Origin: Nocardioides eburneiflavus
GTDB taxonomy: Bacteria; Actinomycetota; Actinomycetes; Propionibacteriales; Nocardioidaceae
NCBI RefSeq assembly: GCF_004785795.1
Contig: NZ_SRRO01000001.1
Coordinates: forward strand, 434,001 to 498,000
Direction of reading: 5' to 3'
DNA length: 64,000 nt
Each line of letters begins with the position of its first letter. Within the stretch, counting starts at the first letter, position 1. The notes below the pieces were generated by a model that saw only the letters and a list, made by a program, of their open reading frames with translations, was not told the DNA's origin and ran no database searches. Positions 21,897 to 33,418 of the stretch are shown piece by piece. A program made the translations under genes and the position numbers.

Positions 21897-24602
21897 TCAG
21901 GCCTTCTTCGCCGTCTTCTTGGCCGGGGCCTTCTTGGCAGCGGTCTTCTTCGCGGCCGCCTTCTTGGCAGGAGCCTTCTTCGCACCCTTCTTGGCAGCCT
22001 TCTTGGCCGGACCGCGCTCGCGACGCTCGGCGAGCAGCTCGGCGGCGCGCTCGAGGGTGATCGACTCGACCGTGTCGTCCTTGCGGAGGGTGGCGTTGTA
22101 CTCGCCGTCGGTGACGTACTCCCCGAAGCGGCCGGCCTTCACGATGACCGGCTGCCCGGACACGGGGTCGTTGCCGAGCTCCTTGAGCGGCGGGGTGGCC
22201 GCGCCGCGGCCGCGCTGCTTGGGCTGGGCGTAGATCGCCTTGGCCTGGTCGAGGGTGATGTCGAAGATCTGGTCCTCGGAGGTGAGGCTCCGGGAGTCGG
22301 TGCCCTTCTTGAGGTAGGGCCCGTAGCGGCCGTTCTGCGCGGTGATCTCGGTGCCGTCCTCGTCGGTGCCGACGATGCGGGGCAGGTCGAGCAGCTTGAC
22401 CGCCTGCTCGAGCGTGACCGTGTCGAGGGTCATCGACTTGAAGAGCGAGCCCGTGCGCGGCTTGGCGCTCTTGGGGGCGTCGTCGGGCAGCACCTCGGTC
22501 ACGTAGGGGCCGAAACGACCGTTCTTGGCGACGATCTGCAGGCCGGTGTCGGGGTGGTTGCCGACGACCTGCTCCTCGCCGGCGGGGTTGGCCAGCAGCT
22601 CCTTGGCCTTGGCGACGGTGAGCTCGTCGGGCGGGAGGTCGTCGGGGACGTTGGCGCGCACCGGTGAGGCGTCGCCGCCGTCGGGGCCGGGACCCTCGAC
22701 GTACGGCCCGTAGCGACCGACCCGCAGGTCGATCCCGTCACCGATGGGGAAGGTGGCCATCTCCTTGGCGTCGATCTCGCCGAGGTCGGTGACCAGCGTC
22801 TTGAGGCCGACGACGTCGCCGGAGCCGTAGTAGAACTCGCCGAGCTCGGTGGCGCGGTCCTTGCGACCACCGGCGATCTCGTCGAGGACGTCCTCCATCG
22901 AGGCGGTGAACTCGTAGGACACCTGCCGCGGGAAGTGCTCCTCCAGCAGCCGGACCACCGAGAACGCCAGCCATGCCGGCACCAGAGCGGTGCCCTTCTT
23001 GTAGACGTAGCCGCGGTTGAGGATCGTGCCGATGATCGACGCATAGGTCGACGGGCGGCCGATCTCGCGGTCCTCGAGCTCCTTGATGAGCGTGGCCTCG
23101 GTGTAGCGCGACGGCGGCTTGGTCTCGTGACCCTCGGGGCTCAGCGTCGCGGCCGAGACGGCCGCGCCCTGGGTGAGGTTGGGCAGGCGGGTCTCGGCGT
23201 CGTCGCGACGCTTCGAGGCGTCGTCGATGTCCTCGACGTAGGCCTTGAGGAAGCCGTGGAAGGTGATCGTGCGGCCGCTCGCGCTGAAGACCACGTCGCG
23301 ACCGTCGGCGGCGGCACCGCCGATGCGGATCGTGACCGAGTTGCCGACGGCGTCCTTCATCTGGGACGCGACGGTGCGCATCCAGATCAGCTCGTAGAGA
23401 CGGAACTGCTCGCCGGACAGGCCGGTCTGGGCAGGCGTACGGAACGTGTCGCCGGCCGGCCGGATCGCCTCGTGCGCCTCCTGGGCGTTCTTGACCTTGG
23501 ACGCGTAGGTGCGGGGCGAGTCGGGCAGGTACTCGGCGCCGTACAGCTCACGCACCTGGTCGCGCGCGGCACCGACCGCGGCGTCCGAGAGCGTCGTGGA
23601 GTCCGTACGCATGTAGGTGATGAAGCCGTTCTCGTAGAGCCGCTGCGCAACCGACATCGTCACGCTCGCGCTCATGCCGAGCTTGCGGCTCGCCTCCTGC
23701 TGCAGCGTCGTGGTGCGGAAGGGGGCGTACGGGGAGCGGCGGTAGGGCTTGGACTCGACCGAGCGGACGTCGTACGTCGTGTCGCCGAGGCCGGACGCCA
23801 GCGCCTCGGCGTCGGCGCGGGAGAGGTGGACGCGTCGCTTCGCGCCGGTTGAGCCCGTCGAAACCAGCTCGCCGGTGTTGTCGAAGTCGGCGCCGCGGGC
23901 CACGCGCACGTCGTCGATGCTGTAGAGCTTGGCGGGGAACATCCGCGGGTCGTGGCCGGTGCCGGCGTCGAAGGTGGCGTCGAGGTCCCAGTAGGAGGCG
24001 ACGCGGAACTTCATCCGCTCGCGCTCGCGGTCGACGACCAGGCGGGTCGCCACCGACTGCACGCGGCCGGCGGAGAGGCCCGACATGACCTTCTTCCACA
24101 GCACCGGGGAGACCTCGTAGCCGTAGAGGCGGTCGAGGATGCGGCGCGCCTCCTGGGCCTCGACGAGGTCGTCGTTGATCTCGCGCGGGTTCTCGACCGC
24201 GGCGAGGATCGCCGGCTTGGTGATCTCGTGGAAGACCATCCGGTGGACCGGCAGGCCCTTCGGCGGCTTCAGCTCGTCGAGGAGGTGCCACGCGATGGCC
24301 TCACCCTCGCGGTCCTCATCGGTGGCGAGGTAGAGGGCGTCGGCGTCCTTGACCAGCTTCTTCAGCTTGGCGATGTGGCTCTTCTTGTCGCGGGGCACGA
24401 CGTAGTAGGGCTCGAAGCCGTTGTCGACGTCGACGGCCAGCCGCCCCCAGGGCTTGTCCTTGATCTTGGCCGGGGTGTCCGCGGCGTTGTTGGGCAGGTC
24501 GCGGATGTGACCGATCGAGGACTCGACGACGTAGTCCGAGCCCAGGTAGCCGCCGATGGTGCGGGCCTTGGCCGGGGACTCGACGATGACGAGCTTTGCC
24601 AC
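21897..24602 (-). CDS. topA: DNA topoisomerase I
   Basis: 901-residue type IA topoisomerase that relaxes negative supercoils. TOPRIM acidic motif TDEDREGE (94-101), catalytic tyrosine in FITYMRTDST (Y330), and four C-terminal repeats of the GRYGPY/GRFGPY/GRFGEY kind that replace zinc fingers in actinobacteria. It ends in a lysine/alanine-rich tail of about 35 residues like histone H1, known in related enzymes to aid DNA binding and processivity. GTG start with GGGAG 9 nt upstream. Residues 248-253 (STGSTG) come from a short repeat. Confidence 0.97.
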   Translation of the reverse strand: MAKLVIVESPAKARTIGGYLGSDYVVESSIGHIRDLPNNAADTPAKIKDKPWGRLAVDVDNGFEPYYVVPRDKKSHIAKLKKLVKDADALYLATDEDREGEAIAWHLLDELKPPKGLPVHRMVFHEITKPAILAAVENPREINDDLVEAQEARRILDRLYGYEVSPVLWKKVMSGLSAGRVQSVATRLVVDRERERMKFRVASYWDLDATFDAGTGHDPRMFPAKLYSIDDVRVARGADFDNTGELVSTGSTGAKRRVHLSRADAEALASGLGDTTYDVRSVESKPYRRSPYAPFRTTTLQQEASRKLGMSASVTMSVAQRLYENGFITYMRTDSTTLSDAAVGAARDQVRELYGAEYLPDSPRTYASKVKNAQEAHEAIRPAGDTFRTPAQTGLSGEQFRLYELIWMRTVASQMKDAVGNSVTIRIGGAAADGRDVVFSASGRTITFHGFLKAYVEDIDDASKRRDDAETRLPNLTQGAAVSAATLSPEGHETKPPSRYTEATLIKELEDREIGRPSTYASIIGTILNRGYVYKKGTALVPAWLAFSVVRLLEEHFPRQVSYEFTASMEDVLDEIAGGRKDRATELGEFYYGSGDVVGLKTLVTDLGEIDAKEMATFPIGDGIDLRVGRYGPYVEGPGPDGGDASPVRANVPDDLPPDELTVAKAKELLANPAGEEQVVGNHPDTGLQIVAKNGRFGPYVTEVLPDDAPKSAKPRTGSLFKSMTLDTVTLEQAVKLLDLPRIVGTDEDGTEITAQNGRYGPYLKKGTDSRSLTSEDQIFDITLDQAKAIYAQPKQRGRGAATPPLKELGNDPVSGQPVIVKAGRFGEYVTDGEYNATLRKDDTVESITLERAAELLAERRERGPAKKAAKKGAKKAPAKKAAAKKTAAKKAPAKKTAKKA
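23847..23865. repeat. Short repeat inside topA
   Basis: GGTTGAGCCCGTCGAAACC (reverse GGTTTCGACGGGCTCAACC) resembles the lutC insertion at 7149-7165 and adds V-S-T-G-S-T-G to topoisomerase I between two conserved strands, in frame. Confidence 0.5.
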
Positions 24603-24887
24603 TTCTGTTTGCTCCCTCTTCTGCTGCTGCGATGTTGCTCAGCGCCGCAACGGTAGCGCCACATCCCGATAACGCCACTCCGCGGACCAGATCGTCCACG
24701 CCCACCGACCAGCGCGGCGCACCTCCGTACGGCGCCCGGATCGGGCCGCCAACCGTCCACAGGCGCGGCGCAGGCGCCGCTCTCCACAAGGTCTCGCGGA
24801 TGCCGCGGCCCGCTGTCGGCCCGCCCGACGACCGTGGGTGGCGCGATCCCACTTCCCGGCACCACCCACCGACCCCAGGAGCACGAG

Positions 24888-25451
24888 ATGTACGACGACC
24901 GCTGGTCTCCCACGACCCACCACGACCAGGACCTCTGGGGCGGACGCCCCTGGGGTGGACCGTCGCTGCTCGCCGACGGCGGTCGGGTCAGCCACCTCGT
25001 CTTCCTCGACGGGAGGCTGGTGGACGCCTGGACGGAGAGCCCGGGCGACGGCCCGTACGCCTCCCTCGCCCGCGAGCACGACGCCGAGCGCCGGCCGCAG
25101 GTCGTCCAGGCCCCACCTGCGCCCCCGCGGCACGAGCAGGTGCTCGGGTGGCTCGACGGCCTGGTGGGCGGCCGCGACGCCCTGCTCTCCCCCGACCTCG
25201 AGCCGCCACTGCGTCGCTGCCTGCTGCTGCTCCGCGACCGAGCGCCCTGGCTGCCGGAGCGCACCACCGCCGCACGGATCGCCGCCGGTGTCGTCTGGCT
25301 CGTCGGCAAGGCCAATGCGGCGATCGGCCCCGCGGGACCGGTGACCCAGTCCAGCATCGCCACCCATCTCGGCGTCTCGTCCCTCGGGTCCCACGGCGGC
25401 ACGGTGTCCGGGCACGTACGCCGGCTCGGCTGGGCGTCGCCCCAGCCCTGA
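24888..25451 (+). CDS. Hypothetical protein with a C-terminal helix-turn-helix-like region
   Basis: 187 residues. The N-terminal half is Trp/Gly/Asp-rich without known motifs (DQDLWGGRPWGG). The C-terminal half, RTTAARIAAGVVWLVGKANAA then TQSSIATHLGVS and GTVSGHVRRLG, looks like the cyclin-like/HTH segment found in some DUF6398-type proteins; that match is from memory and weak. ATG at 24888 has AGGAG upstream. It stands alone between topA (divergent) and a shared terminator. The 285 bp upstream contain only a GC-rich inverted repeat at 24765-24780. Confidence 0.7.
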   Translation: MYDDRWSPTTHHDQDLWGGRPWGGPSLLADGGRVSHLVFLDGRLVDAWTESPGDGPYASLAREHDAERRPQVVQAPPAPPRHEQVLGWLDGLVGGRDALLSPDLEPPLRRCLLLLRDRAPWLPERTTAARIAAGVVWLVGKANAAIGPAGPVTQSSIATHLGVSSLGSHGGTVSGHVRRLGWASPQP

Positions 25452-25458
25452 CCGGGCT

Positions 25459-25502
25459 GACCGGGCGGTTCCTGGACATCACTGGGGTGGAACCGCCCGG
25501 TC
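25459..25502. terminator. Bidirectional terminator between convergent genes
   Basis: GACCGGGCGGTTCC and GGAACCGCCCGGTC form a perfect 14-bp stem over a 16-nt loop, exactly in the gap between the stops at 25451 (plus) and 25514 (minus). Confidence 0.85.
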
Positions 25503-25513
25503 CGGCTGGTCCG

Positions 25514-26518
25514 TCAGAAGTCGAGACCCTCCAAGTAGCGGAAGCCCGTGTTGGCGGTCGACGCGGGCCGGAAGTCCGGGGTGTCGTTCTCGACGATGTA
25601 CTCCTCGACCTGGTGCTTCTTGAAGATGGCCCGGAAGTCGATCACGCCCAGGCCGAGGTCGGCCATGTCGCCGGGCGTCTGGCCGTAGAGCGCGGACGCG
25701 TCGACACCGTGACGGTCCTTGACGTGGTACTGCCGGACCTCCTGGGGAGCCGACCGGATCACGTCGTTCGAGAAGGCGACCGGGTCCGGGACGCCGAGGT
25801 TGACACCCGCGGCGTAGACCCAGTAGAGGTCGACCTCGAGGTGCACGACCTCGGGGTCGAGCTCGGAGGTGAGCACGTCCCAGGGGGTCGTGCCGTCTTC
25901 GAACTCGGTCGTGAACTCGTGGGCGTGGTTGTGGTAGCCGTAGCGCAGGCCACGGCTCCGTGCCTCCACCGCCTCGGAGTTCATCTGGTCGGCGAGGTCC
26001 TGCCAGGCCGCCTTGTCGGGAGAGTCGAAGTAGGGCACGTTGATGAACTTCTGCCCGAACGTGTTGGCGTCGTCGAGCTTCTTGTCGAGCGCGGCGGCGT
26101 CGCGGTTGCTGACGCCGTCGTGGCTGGACGAGGCCCAGATGCCGCGGGCGTCGAGCTCGGCCTTGAGCTTGGCGGCCGTGTCGAGACCGGCCGCCGGGTA
26201 GAGGCCGGCCCGCTCGACGCGCTCGTAGCCGAACTTCTCGAGCTGGTCGAGCATCAGCCTGACGTTGACGTCGGAGGTCATCGCCGAGCGCAACGTGTAG
26301 AGCTGGATGCTGATCCGGTCCGCCCGTACGCCGTGGCGCGGGCCCTTGCCCGGGTGCTCGTCGCGACCCGTGCGCGCTGCGAGTGCCGGTGCGCCGGCAC
26401 CCAGCACGGTGGCTCCCGCCACGCCCGCCACGGCGCCGCGCAGCAGGCCGCGCCGACTGGCGCCCTTCCTCTCGAGCGACTCGCGCAGGGCGGCGTCGCC
26501 GTCATGTCCGAAACACAT
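25514..26518 (-). CDS. Tat-exported sugar phosphate isomerase/epimerase-like protein
   Basis: 334 residues. A twin-arginine signal S-R-R-G-L-L-R-G (21-28) with a hydrophobic run to A-L-A-A predicts folded export. The mature part is a xylose-isomerase-like TIM barrel: ISIQLYTLR, GYHNHAHEF and EVDLYWV carry the usual metal/substrate His, Glu and Asp, and VKDRHGVD follows. Similar proteins sit with sugar dehydrogenases, as here (next gene 46 bp upstream), suggesting a shared extracytoplasmic sugar pathway. Substrate unknown. Confidence 0.88.
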   Translation of the reverse strand: MCFGHDGDAALRESLERKGASRRGLLRGAVAGVAGATVLGAGAPALAARTGRDEHPGKGPRHGVRADRISIQLYTLRSAMTSDVNVRLMLDQLEKFGYERVERAGLYPAAGLDTAAKLKAELDARGIWASSSHDGVSNRDAAALDKKLDDANTFGQKFINVPYFDSPDKAAWQDLADQMNSEAVEARSRGLRYGYHNHAHEFTTEFEDGTTPWDVLTSELDPEVVHLEVDLYWVYAAGVNLGVPDPVAFSNDVIRSAPQEVRQYHVKDRHGVDASALYGQTPGDMADLGLGVIDFRAIFKKHQVEEYIVENDTPDFRPASTANTGFRYLEGLDF

Positions 26519-26564
26519 GTGCTGCCTACTTTCTGGGGGTTTCTCGGGGTGGGGGGTGTCCGGC

Positions 26565-28691
26565 TCAGCCGGCCGGCTCGAGGACGACCTCGGCGGACCC
26601 GCTGAGCGGGGGCTCGGAGCCGGCGTCGGTGTACTCGGCGACGAAGACGGTTGCGAGGTCGTCGGTCGCCGGGTCGTGGCCCTCGGGCACGGTCGTGGTG
26701 AGCGAGCCCGTGCAGCCGAAGGCGGTGGACTGCGGGTGGCCGTGCGTGTCGTGGCCCAGCACATAGGTCACGCTGACCCGGCTGCAGTCGACGTCCTGGT
26801 CGTCGGTGACCCGGACCTCGTACGTCACGGTGTCGCCGAAGCTGAACTCCTGGCCCGCCACTGGGGTGACGAGCTCGACGACCGGGGCCTGGTTGCCCAC
26901 GACGATGTCGACGTCGGCCGAGGCGCGACGCCCACCGCGGTCGGTGACGGTGAGCGTGGCGCGGTAGCTGCCGTCCTCGGCGTAGGTGTGGGTCGCGTCA
27001 GCCCTGCGGCTGTCCACCTTGCCGTCGCCGTCGAAGTCCCAGGCGTACGTCAGCCGGGTGTCGCCGTCCGGGTCGGTGGTGTCGTCACTGGAGAACTCGA
27101 CCGTCAGGGGCGATTCGCCGGCCGTCGGCTCGGCCTCGATGGCCGGGACGGGGCTCCGGTTGCCGCCCGCGCCGAGGAAGTCGATGCGGGACAGCTGCGC
27201 GTCGGGATTCTCGGCGAAGTAGCCGTCGCCGTACTCCAGGACGTAGAGCGCGCCGTCGGGCCCGAACTCCATGTCGATCGGGTTGTCGGTGACGACGTCG
27301 GCGACGACGTCCTCGATGGCCGCGACCTCGCCGTCGTCGACGTGGAGGCCCTTGATGTAGTCACGGGTCCACTCGTAGAACAGCGGGGTGTCGTCGTAGC
27401 GCTTCGGCCAAGCGACGGGGTTGCGGCCCTTGGTCGCCTTGCGGTCGTACTGGTAGGCCGGGCCGGCCATCGGGCCGATGCCGCCGGTCTCGAGCTCGGG
27501 GAACTCCTCGGAGAGCCCGTACGTGTACCAGACCTCCGGCTGCTCGACCGGGGGCAGCTCGCGCAGTCCGGTGTTGTGGACCGAGTCGTTGACCGGGGCG
27601 GCGCAGTCGAACTTCTCGCCGCTGGTGCGGGTGGCGAAGTCGAAGTCGTCGTAGGCCAGCTCGGCGGTGGCGCAGTAGGGCCAGCCGTAGTTGCCCGGCT
27701 CGTCCACGATCGCCCACTTGCCGTGGCCGGCGGGCCCGCGGTCGGGGTTCGCCGCACGGGCGTCGGGCGAGTAGTCGGCGACCCAGAGGTCGTCGGTGTC
27801 GGGGTCGATCTCGATGCGGAACGGGTTGCGCCAGCCCATCGAGTAGATCTCGGGCCGGGTGTCCGGGGTGCCGGGCTCGAAGAGGTTGCCGTCGGGGATC
27901 GTGTAGCCACCGCCGGGCTCGGGCGTGATGCGCAGGATCTTGCCGCGCAGGTCGTCTGTGTTGGCCGCCGTGCGCTGGGCGTCGAAGGCGGGGTTGCGGT
28001 CGGCGCGCTCGTCCAGCGGCACGAAGCCGTCGGACTGGAACGGGTTGGTGTCGTCGCCGGTCGAGAGGATCAGGTTGCCGTCGGAGTCGAAGACGATGTC
28101 GCCGCCCACGTGGCAGCAGATGCCGCGGTCGACGGGGACGTCGAGCACCTTCTGCTCGGAGCCCAGGTCGACCCGGCCGCCGGAGTAGCGGAACCGCGCG
28201 ACGGTCAGGTGGCCCTCGAAGGGCGCGAAGTCCGCCGCGGTGCCGGTCTCCGGCGCGTCGCCCTCGTTGATCGAGGCGGTGGCGGGGTCGTCGGCGGGGG
28301 TGTCGAGCGGCGGCGAGTAGTAGAGGTAGATCCACGTGTTCTTCTTGCCGTCGTAGCCCGGGTCGAGGGCGATGCTCTGCAGGCCCTCCTCGTCGTGGAG
28401 GTAGACCGGGATGCGGCCGGCGATGCTGTTGACGCCGGTCTCGGCGTCGTTGTGCCAGATGACGCCGGCGCGCGTGGTGTGCAGGACGTCGCCGTCGGGC
28501 AGGACCGCGAGGTCCACCGGCTCGCCGGGACGGTCGTTGAGCGTGACCTTCTCGAACGCGTCCGCGGGCGGTGGGGGCGGCGTGTCGTCGTGGCCCTCGT
28601 GGGCGGTGGCCGACGTGGTCACGGCGAGGAGCGGCAGGCAGAGGGCGGCGCCGACGGCGCCCGTGAGCCCTGCGCGAAGGGGGTGCGACAT
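26565..28691 (-). CDS. Secreted PQQ-type sugar dehydrogenase with PKD domain
   Basis: 708 residues. Signal peptide (LCLPLLAVTTSATA), then a six-bladed glucose/sorbosone dehydrogenase beta-propeller (VDLAVLPDGDVLHTTRAG, GLQSIALDPGY, HVGGDIVFDSDGNLILSTGDDTNP, IYSMGWRNPFRIEIDP, DNPIDMEFGPDGALYVLEYG), a PKD domain (LTYAWDFDGDGKVDS) and a C-terminal beta-rich region. It should oxidise an aldose outside the membrane. It is the first gene of a pair with the isomerase-like protein. A CRP-like site lies about 62 bp upstream of the start. Confidence 0.9.
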   Translation of the reverse strand: MSHPLRAGLTGAVGAALCLPLLAVTTSATAHEGHDDTPPPPPADAFEKVTLNDRPGEPVDLAVLPDGDVLHTTRAGVIWHNDAETGVNSIAGRIPVYLHDEEGLQSIALDPGYDGKKNTWIYLYYSPPLDTPADDPATASINEGDAPETGTAADFAPFEGHLTVARFRYSGGRVDLGSEQKVLDVPVDRGICCHVGGDIVFDSDGNLILSTGDDTNPFQSDGFVPLDERADRNPAFDAQRTAANTDDLRGKILRITPEPGGGYTIPDGNLFEPGTPDTRPEIYSMGWRNPFRIEIDPDTDDLWVADYSPDARAANPDRGPAGHGKWAIVDEPGNYGWPYCATAELAYDDFDFATRTSGEKFDCAAPVNDSVHNTGLRELPPVEQPEVWYTYGLSEEFPELETGGIGPMAGPAYQYDRKATKGRNPVAWPKRYDDTPLFYEWTRDYIKGLHVDDGEVAAIEDVVADVVTDNPIDMEFGPDGALYVLEYGDGYFAENPDAQLSRIDFLGAGGNRSPVPAIEAEPTAGESPLTVEFSSDDTTDPDGDTRLTYAWDFDGDGKVDSRRADATHTYAEDGSYRATLTVTDRGGRRASADVDIVVGNQAPVVELVTPVAGQEFSFGDTVTYEVRVTDDQDVDCSRVSVTYVLGHDTHGHPQSTAFGCTGSLTTTVPEGHDPATDDLATVFVAEYTDAGSEPPLSGSAEVVLEPAG

Positions 28692-28752
28692 GGGGTTCTC
28701 CTGTTCCCGAGTGGCGAGGAGGTGGCCGGAGGGCCGACAAGCAACGTAGGCA

Positions 28753-28768
28753 CGTGACCCCCGTCACG
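28753..28768. promoter_or_regulatory. CRP/GlxR-like site upstream of the sugar dehydrogenase
   Basis: CGTGA-N6-TCACG matches the TGTGA-N6-TCACA half-site layout of CRP/GlxR regulators except at the outer bases. It forms the centre of a longer repeat ACGTGAC-CCCC-GTCACGT (28752-28769). Confidence 0.45.
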
Positions 28769-28824
28769 TCAACGATCAGGCGTCTTTTGCTCGCCTGTCG
28801 ACACAAGTCACCCGGTGCGTCGGA

Positions 28825-30315
28825 TCAACCGAGCCGGAGGAAGCCCTCCCCCACCAGCTCGCGCACGACCGGGACGTACGCCGCCCGCAGCGCCTCCTCG
28901 TCGCGCTGCAGCAGCGTGGCGAGCGCGCCGAGAAGCTGCCCCAGCGTGAGGTCGCCGTCGCTCGCGCCGACGAGGGCGGCCTCGACCGTGTCGGCCGTGC
29001 GCGCGCGGCGGAAGCCGCGCTGCTGGCGCAGCACGATCGCCTCGGGGTCCTCCGCACCCGGCCGCCCGACGGTCTCCTGCTGGACGTCCTCGCGGGCGTG
29101 CAGCGTGGTCGCGAGCAGGGCGTCGTCGTCGAGGCCGCGCAGGCCCGACGCCGCGTCGCCCCAGGCGTGGATGGCCGGCCCGATCGGCTGCTCGACGTCG
29201 TACGGCCACTCGAGGAGCTCGTGCCGTCCCGCCAGTCCGGACCCGCCGCGGCGGACGTTGATCCAGCCGAACCCGATCCCCTCGATGCCCGTCTGCTCCA
29301 GCCACGACAGCCACGTGTCGTAGCGCGCGGCGTAGTCCGGGCCGCCGTGGTGCCCGCTGTCCTTGAGCCAGAGCTCGACGTAGGCCGCGGGGTCGAGCAC
29401 CTCGCGCTGCACGACCAGGGCGTCGCAGTCCTCGCGCAGCCAGGAGCCGAGCCGCTCGTCCCACGGCCGCCCCTCGACGATCGCCCAGTTGGCCAGCACC
29501 TGCAGCCAGCCGTCCTCGGCGAGGTGGTCGGGACCGGTGCGCACGATGTGCTCGACGACGCGGTCGCCGGGCAGCCCGGAGTCGCGGTAGACGAGCCGCT
29601 CGCCCGTCGCCGGCGAGATGACGAAGGGCGGGTTGGTGGCGACGAGGTCGAACCGCTCCCCCGCCACCGGCTCGAAGAACGACCCGTCGCGCACGTCGAC
29701 CGCGATGTCGTTGAGGGCGCCGTTGAGCCGCGTCATCCAGAGCGCCCGGGCGTTGACGTCGGTCGCGACGACCGTGTCGGCGTGGGTGGCGAGGTGGAGG
29801 GCCTGGACCCCGCACCCGGTGCCGAGGTCGAGCGCGCGCTCCACCGGCTCACGCATCGTCAGCTGGGCGAGGCTGGTCGACGCGCTCGAGATGCCGAGGA
29901 CGTGGTCGGGACCGACCGCGACCGGCGCCCCGTCGAGGCCAGGCGTGAGGTCCGAGACCACCCACAGGTCGCGCTCGACGCCGGCCTCCGAGACGGCGTA
30001 CGGACGGCAGTCGGTGCGGGCGGCGACCTCGCCGACGCTCTGCTCCAGCAGCCCGGCGTTGCAGAGGCGGTCGACCAGGCCGGGCAGCGCCCGCTCGGCG
30101 TCCTCGCGCGGCACCGGCGCCTGGAGGAGGAAGAGCCGGACCAGCGTGTCGAGCGGCCCGCCGGAGGTCGTACGCCGCAGCGCGGGGAGCGTCTCGTTGC
30201 GCCCGAGCGCGCGGTGGGCGTCGTCGCCGATCGCCTCGGCGACCGCGTCGTAGGTGAAGTCGGCGGCGAGCAGGGCATCGCGCAGCGGGCCGGTGAAGTC
30301 GAGGTCGGACGACAT
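28825..30315 (-). CDS. Class I methyltransferase (HemK/RsmC-like)
   Basis: 496 residues. An N-terminal helical domain of about 150 residues precedes a Rossmann methyltransferase with DLGTGCGVQALHLA (motif I), VVATDVNARAL (motif II) and the N-P-P-F motif in LVATNPPFVISP, which marks enzymes acting on the amide or ring nitrogen of Gln, Asn or adenine/guanine. A long C-terminal domain follows. Substrate cannot be read from the sequence. ATG at 30315 is preceded by GGGAGGC. Confidence 0.88.
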   Translation of the reverse strand: MSSDLDFTGPLRDALLAADFTYDAVAEAIGDDAHRALGRNETLPALRRTTSGGPLDTLVRLFLLQAPVPREDAERALPGLVDRLCNAGLLEQSVGEVAARTDCRPYAVSEAGVERDLWVVSDLTPGLDGAPVAVGPDHVLGISSASTSLAQLTMREPVERALDLGTGCGVQALHLATHADTVVATDVNARALWMTRLNGALNDIAVDVRDGSFFEPVAGERFDLVATNPPFVISPATGERLVYRDSGLPGDRVVEHIVRTGPDHLAEDGWLQVLANWAIVEGRPWDERLGSWLREDCDALVVQREVLDPAAYVELWLKDSGHHGGPDYAARYDTWLSWLEQTGIEGIGFGWINVRRGGSGLAGRHELLEWPYDVEQPIGPAIHAWGDAASGLRGLDDDALLATTLHAREDVQQETVGRPGAEDPEAIVLRQQRGFRRARTADTVEAALVGASDGDLTLGQLLGALATLLQRDEEALRAAYVPVVRELVGEGFLRLG

Positions 30316-30342
30316 GGGGCCAGCCTCCCACCCGACCGGACG

Positions 30343-30379
30343 CCGACGGCCCGTCACCTCGAGGGTGACGGGCCGTCGG
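30343..30379 (-). terminator. Terminator after hppA
   Basis: CCGACGGCCCGTCACC and GGTGACGGGCCGTCGG form a perfect 16-bp stem with a 5-nt loop, 22 nt after the hppA stop and before the start of the next minus-strand gene. Confidence 0.88.
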
Positions 30380-30400
30380 TGTCGACCGGGTCGTACGGGG

Positions 30401-32716
<2,316 letters not shown>

Positions 32717-32785
32717 TCGTGTCCTCCTCGGACTTTGAGCTAAGCACTGGAAACAGATCCGTGAACGCGCCGGAGTCTACGCAGA

Positions 32786-32801
32786 CGTGACCCAGATCAC
32801 G
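32786..32801. promoter_or_regulatory. CRP/GlxR-like site upstream of hppA
   Basis: CGTGA-CCCAGA-TCACG has the same half-sites and spacing as the site at 28753-28768 and lies 70 bp before the hppA start. Confidence 0.45.
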
Positions 32802-32863
32802 GGGCAGGGTGACCGACACCACACCGGACATCTGGTCCAGCTCCGGGTTCGAACGTGACAAAT

Positions 32864-32887
32864 CCCCTCCGTGCACGTCCAGAGGGG
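32864..32887 (-). terminator. Terminator after the STAS gene
   Basis: On the minus strand CCCCTC, a 12-nt loop and GAGGGG are followed by ATTTGTC, a short hairpin with a partly U-rich tail, 31 nt after the stop of the STAS gene. Confidence 0.65.
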
Positions 32888-32918
32888 TGACCCGCCGACC
32901 TGGGCGGAGGGAACGCGG

Positions 32919-33254
32919 TCAGGCGCTGGGGGCCGAGCCGACGGTGTCGTGGATGGTGAACACCTTGGCCAGTCCGGTGATCCGGAAGATCTTGAGCAGG
33001 CGCTCCTGGGTGCACACGAGGTCGAGCGAGCCGTCGTGGGCGCGCACCTTCTTGAGCCCGCCGACCAGCACGCCGAGGCCGGTGGAGTCGAGGAACTCGA
33101 CAGCCTCGAGGTCGATGACGATGTCGTAGGTGCCGGCGCTCACCAGGTCGGTGATGCAGTCCCGCAGCTTGGGTGCGGTGTAGACGTCGATCTCGCCGCC
33201 GACGGCCACGACGGCACGACCGTCCACCTCGCGTGTCGCAAGGGTGAGATCCAC
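32919..33254 (-). CDS. BldG-like STAS anti-sigma factor antagonist
   Basis: 111 residues: [14 protein letters not shown], then [20 protein letters not shown] with the phosphorylatable serine at S57, and [13 protein letters not shown]. The sequence closely resembles Streptomyces BldG, which releases sigma factors by binding anti-sigma kinases and controls development and stress responses. GTG at 33254 follows GGGGAG and gives the BldG-like N-terminus; upstream in-frame codons are not needed. No kinase partner is adjacent; it stands divergent to the helicase gene, as is usual in actinobacteria. Confidence 0.92.
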   Translation of the reverse strand: MDLTLATREVDGRAVVAVGGEIDVYTAPKLRDCITDLVSAGTYDIVIDLEAVEFLDSTGLGVLVGGLKKVRAHDGSLDLVCTQERLLKIFRITGLAKVFTIHDTVGSAPSA

Positions 33255-33418
33255 GACTGCTCCCCGGTCCCCGAACTCGTTCGGACAGTGCGGTGCGGGC
33301 ACGCCTGTGCCCCTGTTCCATTCCGGGTGGTATCAAACCACGAGTCACAAGTGTTCCGCAGGACTCCTCTCCACATCCCCGCACGATGGCCGTCCCCGGC
33401 CTTTGCCAGACTGCGTCG

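Noticed and set aside
24765..24780. GCGGCGC-AG-GCGCCGC inverted repeat with nearby TCCACA words, as a possible origin or DnaA site
   Set aside because: No TTATCCACA-like DnaA boxes, no AT-rich stretch and no origin genes nearby; GC-rich repeats this short arise by chance here.
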